From Escarpia spicata (taxonomy: Eukaryota > Annelida > Polychaeta > Sabellida > Siboglinidae), in the NCBI GenBank assembly GCA_963995525.1, contig OZ023210.1:20520184-20584183 (forward strand): a stretch of DNA of 64,000 bases. The letters run 5' to 3'. Shown in pieces: positions 47,801-56,769 of the stretch. The position numbers and the translations under genes were made by a program. The notes below the pieces were generated by a model. It was not told the origin of the DNA. It saw only the letters and a program-made list of their open reading frames with translations, and made no database searches. The first letter of the stretch is position 1. The number at the start of each line of letters is the position of its first letter.

Positions 47801-50800
47801 GAATCATAAAAACGTCCCTTATGCAAATTACAACATTGCCACCGGCACATCGCATGCGAGGATATCACCTCATGAGTTGTATCTATGGATTTACGCCATC
47901 ATTCTTCCACCTGGTGGATACTTGTACGACTACGAATAACCCCATGTGGATGTTTGTAAAACTACACGGAACCCCCAGCAGAGTGTCATACGTTGTTTCC
48001 GCCATGATGTACACGCCAAACAGCGTTACCACGAAACTATCTTTTATGAAACGTGCGTCTAAAATGCTTACGGTGCATGATAGATTGTATCAAATGAGTG
48101 GTGAAGTTTCCTATGCTTTGTCTAAAAATCTTCATATCACGTATTTCGGGCTTATATCCAGTTGGATAAAATGTTGCTAGCACCATGTATAATACGCACC
48201 CGGACTTTTAAGTAAAAAATGAAGAAAAATGGCTATTATACACGGAATCTTAAGGTACACAATTCAATTTTGTAATTTGTGACTTAATAGCCACTTGGCT
48301 GTGGCAGGTCACAGGTCTGTAGTTGTGCATGTGTGTGGGTATGTTAATCGTTTCCCTCTGCACTCACCCGCCAGAAGTCGTGCATCGTTGTCATGCCACG
48401 AAACGTGTTCCTTGTGTCCGGAAACTGCGTATCAAGAAACAGTTCGCTCATCACCTTGGTGTAGTAATACATCGTGGGGCTTGTCATGCCAAACGTCACT
48501 GCAAACACATCAAGGTCAAAGGTAAGTTCTTATATAGCAGTATCCAGTCCTCGGGACTTCTCAAAGTGCTTTACACTTTAGTCCCTGGCACACCTGTTCA
48601 ATCGAATACCATCTCAACTTCTCTGCGAAGCTTTCAGCCACTCTGCAGTTAATGCAGACTATTCGTACACAAATATCCACCACTGTTTTTAGCTAGGTAC
48701 TCATTCATGCAGCGGAGTGAACTGGAGCAATGAAGAGTAAACGATCTCATCCAAGGTTCGACACCGCAGCGCAGGATTCGAACCCTTGACCACATCATTG
48801 ATCAAGCATCCACTAGAACCAATCGAATTGCTAACTTGTAAGAGTGCAGACATGGAAAAAAAGGACTTTTAAACACATTTCTTTTTCAATGTTTACCTTC
48901 AATTTTTCCATTGCACCACACGAACGATCCAGCAGAAAAGAAACACGTGTTAGAAAACAGTGAGAAGATTGTGGCAATTACGACACATCCACAGAATGGA
49001 AGAGAAGGGTGAATGGAAAGAGAAGAAAGAGGGTGCTTTCAGAAAAGGGGTTCTTAAGTGGGGAAGACGTTCTATAACAGGTAAAAGTAGAAATTCAGGC
49101 CCACTACAAGTAGCAATTGAAGTAGCAATGCATGTTGATGCAAACCAGAGCAATATTATATATTTATAAAACATAATAATAACTGACACCTGAATAATAT
49201 AATTGTTGATTATTACAACTGACATGTACATAGACTTGTACTTTACCTTGTACTTGTACTTTATAAGTTTATGTCAAAGTACTTTTAAATACTTCATAAA
49301 ATGTACCCCGATTAGTACATAAATGTATGATGTACAGATGTATTACATTACAATTCTCTAGTCCATGTCTGGCCTTTTACATCCCAAGAACAATCATGCG
49401 ACATGACTGATTTCAAATCAATTATCATTATATCGGGCAGTGGCCAAAAGATTAATTACTGAATTACCATATTGTATTATTACAGCATGTCTACATTTCT
49501 TTCACAAATTTCTTGCAAGTTTCTATATTAATTTTTTTTACTTTTTTGACATAAAAAGTTACACTTGGATTAGAGTAACTACAATTAAATATTACATTTC
49601 AGTTTGCAATACCCATAATGACAGAGTATAATTACGTAACAAAGAAATCATAATGATATATCATCTAGCCAGCTCAAGGCCATCATATCTTTTACATAAT
49701 TATGTTATTATACACGCATTTCTAAATTAAATATGTTTATATCGACATCGTGCACAACTACAATTACCTGGGTTATTGAACTTTAAACGTATACCTGCTT
49801 CAAATTCAGTTTTCAAGGCTTTTCTCGTGGTTATGTTATATAACAAGAAAATGTCAGCTTTTCAACGGATAACACCGTGTATGATCATGCAAGAATATCG
49901 ATCCAAATTAACTGCGCCGCAGTCCTCGGTGCTTCTAGAGAGTTAATTCAGCCACTTTCAATTATTGATGGTACGGTCATGCCTGGCTGGATGCTTCCTC
50001 TCCGTGACTGTGCTCCAACGGTTCCACTGGGACCGTAATAATCCATACAGTGTTACACTCAGTGGCACTGTTGATGTCATTTCTACCCTTAGTTCAGACG
50101 CAGGCTAAATCTAAATAAAATTTTAATTGGCCACCTCCGTGAGGCTGATTAACATGCGATGTGTAAATGAAGTGACAAGGAGGTAAACCTGGTTCGACAC
50201 GCCACTCCTGACTCCAGGAGATGTTCACAATATGAATGGCATCATTAAAAGCGTAAGGAGAAGGTATAATTTCACACAAGCATGCCTGACACTACAATAG
50301 GTTCATCTGTCAATGTATTACACGTTAAGCTGATTCCATGCGAGATCTAGACAGTGCCATATGTCTCAAATTAGCTACCACAGCTAGACTGTACATGTAT
50401 AAACTATAATAATTTCTTTTATGTTTTGAGTGGTAAAATAACAGGAAATGATCTAGTTGCTGACAGGTCAGTTACTGTTAATGTTGATCTATTACTCAGA
50501 CAATAAATAGTCTCTGCACACAATTGGTGACCATTCTATTGATCTACCTGGACAAAACAGAATGAATAGCATGCATAGCATGCATGGTCGCACATATAGT
50601 TCAAGTGGAAGCTCACTGGCACTTTGTGCTTTCACAAACTAGACAGGATGTGTTTAACAAGATTTAACAGGATTGCCACCCAGAGAATTAACTCTAGATG
50701 GCAGGTGGACAAGGAAGCCTTTTGGCTTGTCGAGAGTCCAACCCTTTATTGTAAGCAACACCACAATGAAGCTCTTGGCACAGTCGCTGCTTCCCTGACG

Positions 50801-53800
50801 TCAGTATTAGTCAGCAGTGTTAGAAACATACATAACCCTACAATCTCACTGGTTCCGCATCTCTCATTTAAAGACGGCCATAAACAATTCTGATGAATAT
50901 TTTAATATGTACTTTATTGTAAGCAAAGAATCCAGTATCGAAGGAGACGGGAACACATGCAACTGTGTTAAATGACGCGTCATTGCCCTAGATGGCAGGA
51001 CAGACATACTGCAGGTACTACAAAGTAGCCCATTAAAATGCATCATTGGAAGGTATCTGCCCTTTCGCGTCTATTGTGAAGTGACAAGGGTACACGCCCC
51101 ACCTCACACAACACATGGTGATGAATGAGGAAAAAATAGGTGGGGTTATATGAAGAACAGGGGTCACCAGGGTCAAAACCAGCCACTGGGTGCGTCAGGT
51201 AGGCGTCTCCATGATAGTTTTCTTAGTTAATCTATATAAATAAAAAAAATTACTATATACTGTGAAATTGGCAGTGATTTCCGTTGTCAAGCAAACACAA
51301 TTATTAGTCTCACATCCACGTGTCAGCTGCATCCAAAAACAGCTCACACATGCAGCAGAGAAATTGTTAATGTTTTAAATGCTGTCGTCCATTACATGAT
51401 AGATGGACACAGCGGCTCAAGCATGACAGATATGCTTCGGCGACCTCGTAGAACAAAGCCGCCTGCCACAAGGTTTCTATCGACCTGTTTGGGTGCGTCG
51501 TCAAAGCGATGCCATTAACTTTGTATCAGAGGAACTAATGGATTGCTTGGTTGGAAAGGATGGCTGCACCGCAAAGTTACACAGGACGTGGGCACTCATA
51601 TATTGTTGCCAGTGCTATATCAAATATTGATTAGTTCATTAAAGTGGGCAGAAATTCCACAAGGGGCAACAACACCACAATGAAGCTCTTGGCACGGTTG
51701 CTGCTTCCCTGATGTCAGTACTAGTCAGCAGCCAGTCATCACAGCGGCACCCAGCTGACAACTTTGATAAATGCAGCATGAAAATTGAGAAGAGTGACAA
51801 AGAATTGTGCAAATAACCGGCTTTGTGTTGCACGTAAGACATCCAGTTTCGCCACAGTGTAGTATTTTCCAGAGTACCAAAAACAACTGACTTTGTAAAT
51901 GTGCTGACTAATAAATTAGTCCTCATCAAACGAACATTACCACATGGCAGCACAATTTGTTTTCCAAACAATGTCATGACGTTGTTTTGTGGTCGGAAGA
52001 AAATAACCCTGCAGCAGCATTCAATCTGTAACACAAAGCATCCACTGTCTGTCATTTTCTGGAGTAACGCTATCCCTCCGATCTCCTTGTCTGTGAATCA
52101 CTGTCAAAGAATGCAAGCCAAACCAAGTGCTCAAGTCACTGAAAATGCTAGTAAATTAGCTACAGAAAAACCGTTTCAGTGTAATCATGTGACACTGAGT
52201 ACAGTGATACAGGATTTGGGGACAAACACAACAACTGGTCATAGACAGACACCCTTCAATGCAAAGGATGGTCGGAAAGGCAACATAATACAAACAGACA
52301 ACGACTGTGCACTGGTGCAAAAGATTGTCAGCAATGTCAAAAAGGCAGGCACCCACCGATACAAAGGATGGCGAGGTAGACAATGTAAGAAAGACAGACG
52401 CCCACCAATACAAAGAATGGTGAGGAAGACAATGTCAGAAAGACAGACACCCACCGATACAAAGGACGGTGAGGAAGACAATGTAGACAAGCAGTTCTCG
52501 CAGTGTCGTTCGGATCGTCAGCTCCTTATTGTCCTTGATCTCCTCTGTCTCCCGAGTTGCCCATAAGGCTGCAAACACACATCATTTCACTACACATCTT
52601 GCAAGACAGTCAAGGAAAAGTTCTCACATTTTATTCTTCGGCCAGAAGCAAATATTGTATTGTTATAAATTATAATTTTAAAGGGTGGTCAGCTAAAAGT
52701 TACCAAAGACGCAGAAATCAGATATATATATTACCTCAATTTTAGATAAATTAATATATACATATAATATACATTTTTAATTATTTAATATAATCACACC
52801 ACAAACTGTATGTTGTCAACTATTGGTATTTTAATAAATATTAAATATATTTGTTTACATTGCAAATACAAATATTCTATAGAAGAAAACCACAATGACT
52901 AATGTAACAAAGTTTTGTTTTAACCTTTAAAAGTATACTAGTTTATATTAATTTAATAATAATATATTATTAAAAACTTTTAATAGTTCTGGCATAAATC
53001 GGCCTTAAACAATGAGACTTTGATTTAGCATCAATTAAATGTATATTTTACTTGCAGGTGTCAAATGTATTTATCTATTATAAAATTAAAACTAGATTTT
53101 AAATAATAATTTGTATTGTTACATAATATTCAGTACAGTACAGAAGTAGTATTAGTAACAAGAAACATATAAATACAGTATGTAACAATTGGAACGAAGC
53201 AGCACATAGCTTGTGTTTATGCACAATTATTGTATTACCTATAATTTCCTATTCCTGCAGATTTAACCGATTAATATCCAGATGATCTGATTAGTGCACA
53301 GGTTTATAGTTGCACAAAGTATGGGTAAAGTTATAAAAGGGTGAGATATTCTGTTGCTCAAAAGTCTTATCACATGTGATGTGGCAGTGTCATTAATGCT
53401 AAGAGTACTCAAATGTAAATATTATTCAGACATATTATGATAAAATCATTCAACATGTTTCAAAATAAAATTTCACAAAGCACTTTATTCTGGGTAAAAT
53501 GGTATGACTAGTGAATGGCCCCTGCAGCTATTCGGTATCTCCTTAACATCTGATATGCACAGGTCCTGTTAACTTCTGGCTGTCTGAATACTGATTTTGT
53601 AGATCGTCTTGACAGTGTAGGTAAAGGGGTTATTTCAGTCTGACACATGCTAGACAGCACACTATCTTTTTTTGACACCTAGATGCATTTATTGCACGGT
53701 TATCCCTGTATTCTTTCAATCAATGAGACTATACGTATCACTAAGAGGTTCATTTGTGGGATGTTTTTTCTGGATTCATAATGGTTAGATCTCAAACATT

Positions 53801-55501
53801 TATTTAGCATTCCATCTAAAAGCCTAAGAATGTGGTGCTTAGAAGTTTACATACTCACTGGAAAGTCCAAACAACTGCACACGAAACATTAACAAAATTC
53901 AAACATGATCTTCAATACACAATTAAACTGTTAATAAATGCAGTAAATTCAGTAGCATTTTTTGAAACATTTTATGTGCACTCGGTCATTGTAGTATAAA
54001 GAATGTTAACTGTCAATGAAACAAAAGTAGTTTAATACTAAAGTGTATTCACTTATATTAATGTATTTGTTCCACTGGTTCAACCTAGTCAAATACCACG
54101 TTTATAAAATACACAATATGTATACCTAGGCCTACTGATCTTCACTTTAAGTTGCTTGTTCTTTTCTGACAGTGACACGGTACAGTTAATTCCATTGTTA
54201 ACTGCTTCTTAGACAAAGTCTATGACTCAGAGAATGGTGTTCCGTTCTATATAACTGTGGCATTGTCTGCAAGTGTATGTTGACTGTGTAAGAGAGAATA
54301 GGAGGAGAGATTCTCTATCAGCCCATTGTTGGACAGCTCCTATGAAGTTGAGATTGAAATGAACACCCCTGACACACAGAAAGCACCCAAGTGTGCAACA
54401 AACAAAGCCTTTTGTCAGTGCTGTACTGCTGAATTTCTCTCAAAACAGTTCGCTATCGGGCCGTATCAGCCCCAGCAGATGTTCTCAAAATATTTCCCAT
54501 CGGTTTTAGACAATTGTTTTCTTCATTCGTTTTTTTATAGACAAACAGTACAGCGGTAAGCTTTGACATGGTTTCACGACCAGCTTGCCCACAGTTTAGA
54601 TGACATTATTATACATGACAATTTTTAATACAGGCAAGAAATATTTTATGGAAATGTACAATTTCTTCACTACATATAGTGTTTTAAATAGTCATGAAGA
54701 TAGATCGCAACAGTTTTTTTGTAATATTTACTACAAAAATCAAAACGTTTCTTGCAACCTTTTCAAACTAAACATTTTTACATTTAAAAAAATGTATTAG
54801 ATACATTTTGTTACATTTGAAGTATACAATTTGCACATTACCAAACTGGCATGGGTGATGTGTATAAATTCGTTTTGGCCACATCAGTAATACAGCCACC
54901 TCACAACTAAGCTCACCCTAGGTCAGTCCCAAATTGTTTCCACTATAACTGTAAAATGTAGGAAATTAGGCAGACCACTAATATGGTCACCTCGCTCTTC
55001 ATGTCACTTTCGCCTACTCCCGAGAATGACCTTACATAGTGAGGTTCCACTGTACATAATAGTACTTAAACATTTTAACATGTACTTAATAAATAACTTT
55101 ATGAATTACTTTAAAATAAACAAAACAGTTTTCATTGAGAAATTTGTGCACATTTGTAAAATGTAATCCTTTTTTTAATTTAAAAAGCAACTATTTCTGT
55201 ATAAATTGTCAATTCCAGAAAATTTCAATGTTTTTGCATGTTTTCTTTGTATTTAACAGACTTAAAAATCATACTTACATCGAATTCCTTTCTTGAACAT
55301 GTAAAAACAGCCACTTGGTGGTTCATGAACTTGAACAGTTGGTGCCTGACGATCTTCAACAACTTCCATGCTTCCACCATACATATCACTTTCCATTGCT
55401 GCTGGCCCGTCATCCATTGCAGGGTTGTCAATCCCATCTCCCCAGGCAGTGCGTGATTGGGCACTTGTAGGGCGATTTCGTGAACTTGACGGACGACTCA
55501 T
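38680..55501 (-). CDS. PKD2: PKD2 / polycystin-2 (TRPP2) cation channel, 13 coding exons
   Basis: Thirteen exons on the minus strand join in unbroken phase to 836 codons (human 968 residues). Order of parts: Met-start cytosolic N-terminus (1-90), S1 (about 92-115), extracellular polycystin/TOP domain (about 118-318) with the Cys pair 207/220 at the same 13-residue spacing as human 331/344, S2 (345-368), S3 (382-403), S4-S5 (430-494), pore helix and filter RIILGD (515-520), S6 with [12 protein letters not shown], one EF-hand loop (644-655, [12 protein letters not shown]), and a coiled coil with [20 protein letters not shown]. Known role: Ca2+-permeable channel in cilia and ER, often paired with PKD1-family proteins. 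The N-terminus is about 120 residues shorter than human. The last exon may be followed by another (strong donor at its end); read-through would stop at 38632. Confidence 0.96.
39307..39636 (-). CDS. PKD2: PKD2 exon 12 (acidic linker and coiled coil)
   Basis: Acceptor TCACGCAG, donor GTGAGT; 110 codons. An acidic [15 protein letters not shown] linker is followed by [20 protein letters not shown] and [20 protein letters not shown], the trimerising coiled coil of PKD2. A 43-bp tandem array begins directly at its acceptor. Confidence 0.95.
39641..40930 (-). repeat. 43-bp minisatellite beside the PKD2 exon 12 acceptor
   Basis: About 30 units of 43 bp (plus strand caccaacatgttcaccaaat then gtctaaatacacatgacaacaaa). 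The first unit begins within five bases of the exon 12 boundary. Two main variants (aacatgttc and aacaggttc) alternate irregularly. Confidence 0.95.
41357..41474 (-). CDS. PKD2: PKD2 exon 11 (EF-hand)
   Basis: Acceptor TTGCAG, donor GTCTGT. Encodes [20 protein letters not shown] then [21 protein letters not shown] loop D-D-D-V-D-E at positions 1,3,5,7,9,12, matching human DQDGDQELTEHE. Confidence 0.93.
41839..41972 (-). CDS. PKD2: PKD2 exon 10 (post-S6, before EF-hand)
   Basis: Acceptor CTGCCAG, donor GTAAGT. Encodes [20 protein letters not shown] and [20 protein letters not shown]. Human has [34 protein letters not shown] here. The [12 protein letters not shown] stretch looks like an additional, intact-looking EF loop. 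Confidence 0.93.
42401..42526 (-). repeat. 30-bp tandem array beside the PKD2 exon 9 donor
   Basis: Four units (42401, 42431, 42461, 42491) of cctacttcctgtgacacacc plus ccgccaggct, then a partial unit running towards the donor at 42543. Units 2-4 are identical. Thirty bp keeps the exon 9 frame open. Confidence 0.92.
42544..42763 (-). CDS. PKD2: PKD2 exon 9 (pore and S6)
   Basis: Acceptor CACTTCAG, donor GTATGT. Encodes [40 protein letters not shown] and [23 protein letters not shown] is the selectivity filter. A 30-bp array starts about 17 bp into the following intron. Confidence 0.96.
43735..43810 (+). other. tRNA-like sequence (SINE head or tRNA relic)
   Basis: Contains tggccgagtagataag (A box) and gggttcaagccc (B box) 50 bp apart, like tRNA-Ser/Leu. 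The acceptor-stem halves do not pair, so a functional tRNA is unlikely. Confidence 0.35.
44103..44284 (-). CDS. PKD2: PKD2 exon 8 (S4-S5 linker, S5)
   Basis: Acceptor TTTGCAG, donor GTGAGT. Encodes [40 protein letters not shown] and [40 protein letters not shown] is the conserved S5 of polycystins. Confidence 0.96.
44615..44851 (-). CDS. PKD2: PKD2 exon 7 (S3-S4)
   Basis: Acceptor TTGACAG, donor GTCAGT; 79 codons, phase 0. Encodes [37 protein letters not shown] and [20 protein letters not shown]. These are the S2-S3 linker, S3 and the start of S4. Confidence 0.95.
45362..45524 (-). CDS. PKD2: PKD2 exon 6 (end of TOP domain, S2)
   Basis: Acceptor CTTGCAG, donor GTTCGT. Encodes [40 protein letters not shown] and [23 protein letters not shown] is a PKD2 signature; the rest is helix S2. 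Confidence 0.95.
46050..46274 (-). CDS. PKD2: PKD2 exon 5 (TOP domain)
   Basis: Acceptor GCCAACAG, donor GTGAGT. Encodes [39 protein letters not shown] and [10 protein letters not shown]. The [23 protein letters not shown] block is nearly identical to human PKD2. Confidence 0.96.
46315..46445. repeat. Dispersed repeat, pogo-like MITE fragment
   Basis: cggtcacctcggtaatacag, then ccaccttgcaattatggtc and attatttccataac. A related sequence occurs at 54870-55060. Confidence 0.45.
46742..46995 (-). CDS. PKD2: PKD2 exon 4 (TOP domain)
   Basis: Acceptor TTGCCAG, donor GTACGT. Encodes [37 protein letters not shown] and [20 protein letters not shown]. Holds the conserved Cys pair of the polycystin domain. 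The donor is chosen because it restores Ala-Trp across the junction, as in human. Confidence 0.94.
47088..47215 (-). mobile_element. SINE 3'-end fragment in PKD2 intron 3
   Basis: Matches the 3' half of the SINE at 48525 (plus strand ggtaagttgttatatagcg ... caaagcgctttaca ... tgttcaatcgaacac). 5' truncated. Confidence 0.6.
48368..48498 (-). CDS. PKD2: PKD2 exon 3 (start of TOP domain)
   Basis: Acceptor TTTGCAG, donor GTGAGT. Encodes [20 protein letters not shown] then [20 protein letters not shown] and FWR. Corresponds to human [30 protein letters not shown]. Confidence 0.94.
48525..48845 (-). mobile_element. tRNA-derived SINE, near full length, in PKD2 intron 2
   Basis: On the minus strand the head has A-box-like tggttctagtggat and B box ggttcgaatcc near 48,780, then a body with AATGAGTACCTAGC and a 3' end TGCCAGGGACTAAAGTG...TATATAAGAACTTACC. 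Same family as the plus-strand copy at 28110. Confidence 0.65.
50653..50750 (-). mobile_element. 3' tail of the same LINE family
   Basis: About 95 bp closely matching the 3' UTR and tail repeat at 34191-34290, in the same orientation. A heavily 5'-truncated insertion in PKD2 intron 2. Confidence 0.85.
50757..50820 (+). repeat. Direct duplicate of 51668-51733
   Basis: caacaccacaatgaagctct, tggcacagtcgctgcttccc and gtcagtattagtcagcag recur about 910 bp away with about five changes. Lies immediately next to the LINE tail at 50653-50750. Confidence 0.75.
51668..51733 (+). repeat. Direct duplicate of 50757-50820
   Basis: Second copy of the about 65-bp sequence. Function unknown; may be part of an unrecognised dispersed repeat. 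Confidence 0.75.
52245..52498 (-). repeat. 49-bp tandem array starting at the PKD2 exon 2 donor
   Basis: Unit starts (plus-strand cccacc) lie at 52352, 52401 and 52450, exactly 49 bp apart; a more diverged unit lies near 52,250. The unit at 52450 contains the real exon end and donor. Confidence 0.85.
52455..52568 (-). CDS. PKD2: PKD2 exon 2 (S1 helix)
   Basis: Acceptor TTTGCAG, donor GTGGGT. Encodes [20 protein letters not shown] then [18 protein letters not shown], equal to human WGTRLMEES..LRELVTYLLFLIVLCI. The 3' end and donor are the first unit of a 49-bp tandem array in the intron. Confidence 0.94.
52570..55278. other. PKD2 intron 1
   Basis: 2.7 kb, very AT-rich, with the pogo-like repeat at 54870-55060. 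Nothing else recognised. Confidence 0.7.
54870..55060. repeat. Dispersed repeat, pogo-like MITE
   Basis: Shares cagtaatacagccacct, aaattgtttccac and atatggtcacctcg with 46315-46445, and ends tagtgaggttccactgtaca, a common tip of Tc1/pogo MITEs. Transposon class is inferred. Confidence 0.45.
55279..55501 (-). CDS. PKD2: PKD2 exon 1 (start codon)
   Basis: ATG at 55501-55499, donor GTAAGT at 55278. 74 codons plus one base: [20 protein letters not shown], an acidic linker, and [10 protein letters not shown] just before S1. Low-complexity cytosolic N-terminus; the Ser/Arg-rich start and position upstream of exon 2 support the start. Confidence 0.88.
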
Positions 55502-56273
55502 TGTCAGTCAGTTAAGCTCACTATACCAATAATCAAGCTCGCGTATGACGCTATTTGAACAGCGTAATTATAATTATAAGCAACTTTTGATGTTCCACAA
55601 GTTGAGAACAACGCAATCAACTTGCTCGGCCCTTTTCAATGTTTTCGTATCCTCGATGTCAATGGAATACCGGCGAAACCTCTCCAGAAGTTAACACCAA
55701 TATAAGGTATGGCCTCCACGAGCAGTGGTCACCTTCTGAACTGATTTCATGAAGTTGCTGTACATAAACCTCATTAGCTAAACAACATCACATCAGTACT
55801 GTAGCTAACTGACGTCAAGCCAGTTTCCTGTCACTAAGTGAACACATCGGGATTCCACCAATGAAACGCGTACTTCTGCGTGCAGATCAGTAAGCAAAAT
55901 ACATAATTAAAGAGCGTACCAAGATACGGTTACCACGTGATCTACATAGTAACAGTATTAATGTATGAAAATGCGGCAAACTATCGATTTATACTCCACT
56001 GACAGCGACTCCGATTCCTTTCGACGCCATTACAGGCGGTACCGTACTGTGAGCATTGCTGCTCACGTGCGTCTACGCTAAAATTAGGTCACGAAACGAC
56101 GCCTAAGGCGCGCCCCGTTTCTAATGATAAAACAGTGGTAGTTCTTCTTATTCCATCACATAAAACTCAGAAAAGGCACAAAATACGACTTTGTAGCGCA
56201 TTTTTGTATCAAGATGTAGAAAATATGTAAACTTTTAATTTCTGTCTGTTAGGCCTACGTACGCCGGCCGTCC
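55502..56273 (-). promoter_or_regulatory. Probable PKD2 5' flank and promoter region
   Basis: Immediately upstream of the PKD2 ATG. Relatively CpG-rich around 55,640-56,110 (for example acgtgcgtctacgc and ggcgcgccccg). No TATA box or 5' UTR intron was pinned down. Placement is inferred from gene orientation. Confidence 0.35.
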
Positions 56274-56448
56274 GTTCAAATATTGACACGATTGAATTGA
56301 TATGGGAATTAAAATAGCTAGGGTTAAGATAGAGTAATATAATATAATATAATTAGTATATATATAATATATATATATATTATATTACTCTATCTTAATC
56401 CTAGCTATTTCAATTCCGATATCAATTAAATCGTGTCAATATTTGAAC
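56274..56448. mobile_element. Palindromic (foldback) MITE
   Basis: Arms of about 75-80 bp pair as an inverted repeat: gttcaaatattgacacgatt on the left and its complement ending caatatttgaac on the right, around a TA-rich centre at about 56,360. About six mismatches between arms. Confidence 0.75.
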
Positions 56449-56451
56449 TGA

Positions 56452-56503
56452 CACTTATTAAATATTACCGTATATATATATATACGGTAATATTTAATAA
56501 GTG
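56452..56503. repeat. Perfect 52-bp palindrome
   Basis: cacttattaaatattaccg, TA repeats, then the exact complement ending aataagtg. Twenty-six-base arms with no loop. It ends at the first base of the LTR element. Confidence 0.9.
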
Positions 56504-56769
56504 TGTTCTAGTGCACCAAACTGTCAAATATCAACTGCACTAACGTGGAATAAAATCCCTTTATTAAGGTTCGTTTGCCAAGTTTGGCGTTACATTTTCA
56601 CTCCAATACGAACAAAGAGACGGCAGAGGCGAGTCATCTCGTGGCAAGGACCTTTTCATCGCGCTGCAGAAAGGTGTCGCACCGTAATTAAGCGCCGCTA
56701 AAATAAACTGCAAAGAACGGGGTCAAACTGAAATTGCACAATTGATCCAAGAAAGAACGACCTAGTACA
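56504..56769 (-). repeat. 3' LTR of the Ty3/gypsy element
   Basis: 266 bp, 264 identical with the copy 5,832 bp away. The integrase frame runs through the polypurine tract and stops (TAG) eight bases inside this LTR. It borders a perfect palindrome at 56452-56503. Confidence 0.93.

Noticed and set aside
47598..48240. Single transposon defined by cataatacgcaccc and ctattatacacgg ends
   Set aside because: The similar phrases at 47,610-47,700 and 48,180-48,240 are direct rather than inverted, and no flanking duplication was found; left unassigned.
51901..52566. 221-codon plus-strand ORF as a gene
   Set aside because: Its 3' half is the antisense of PKD2 exon 2 and the 49-bp array, which keeps a frame open by repetition. 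No protein family resemblance.
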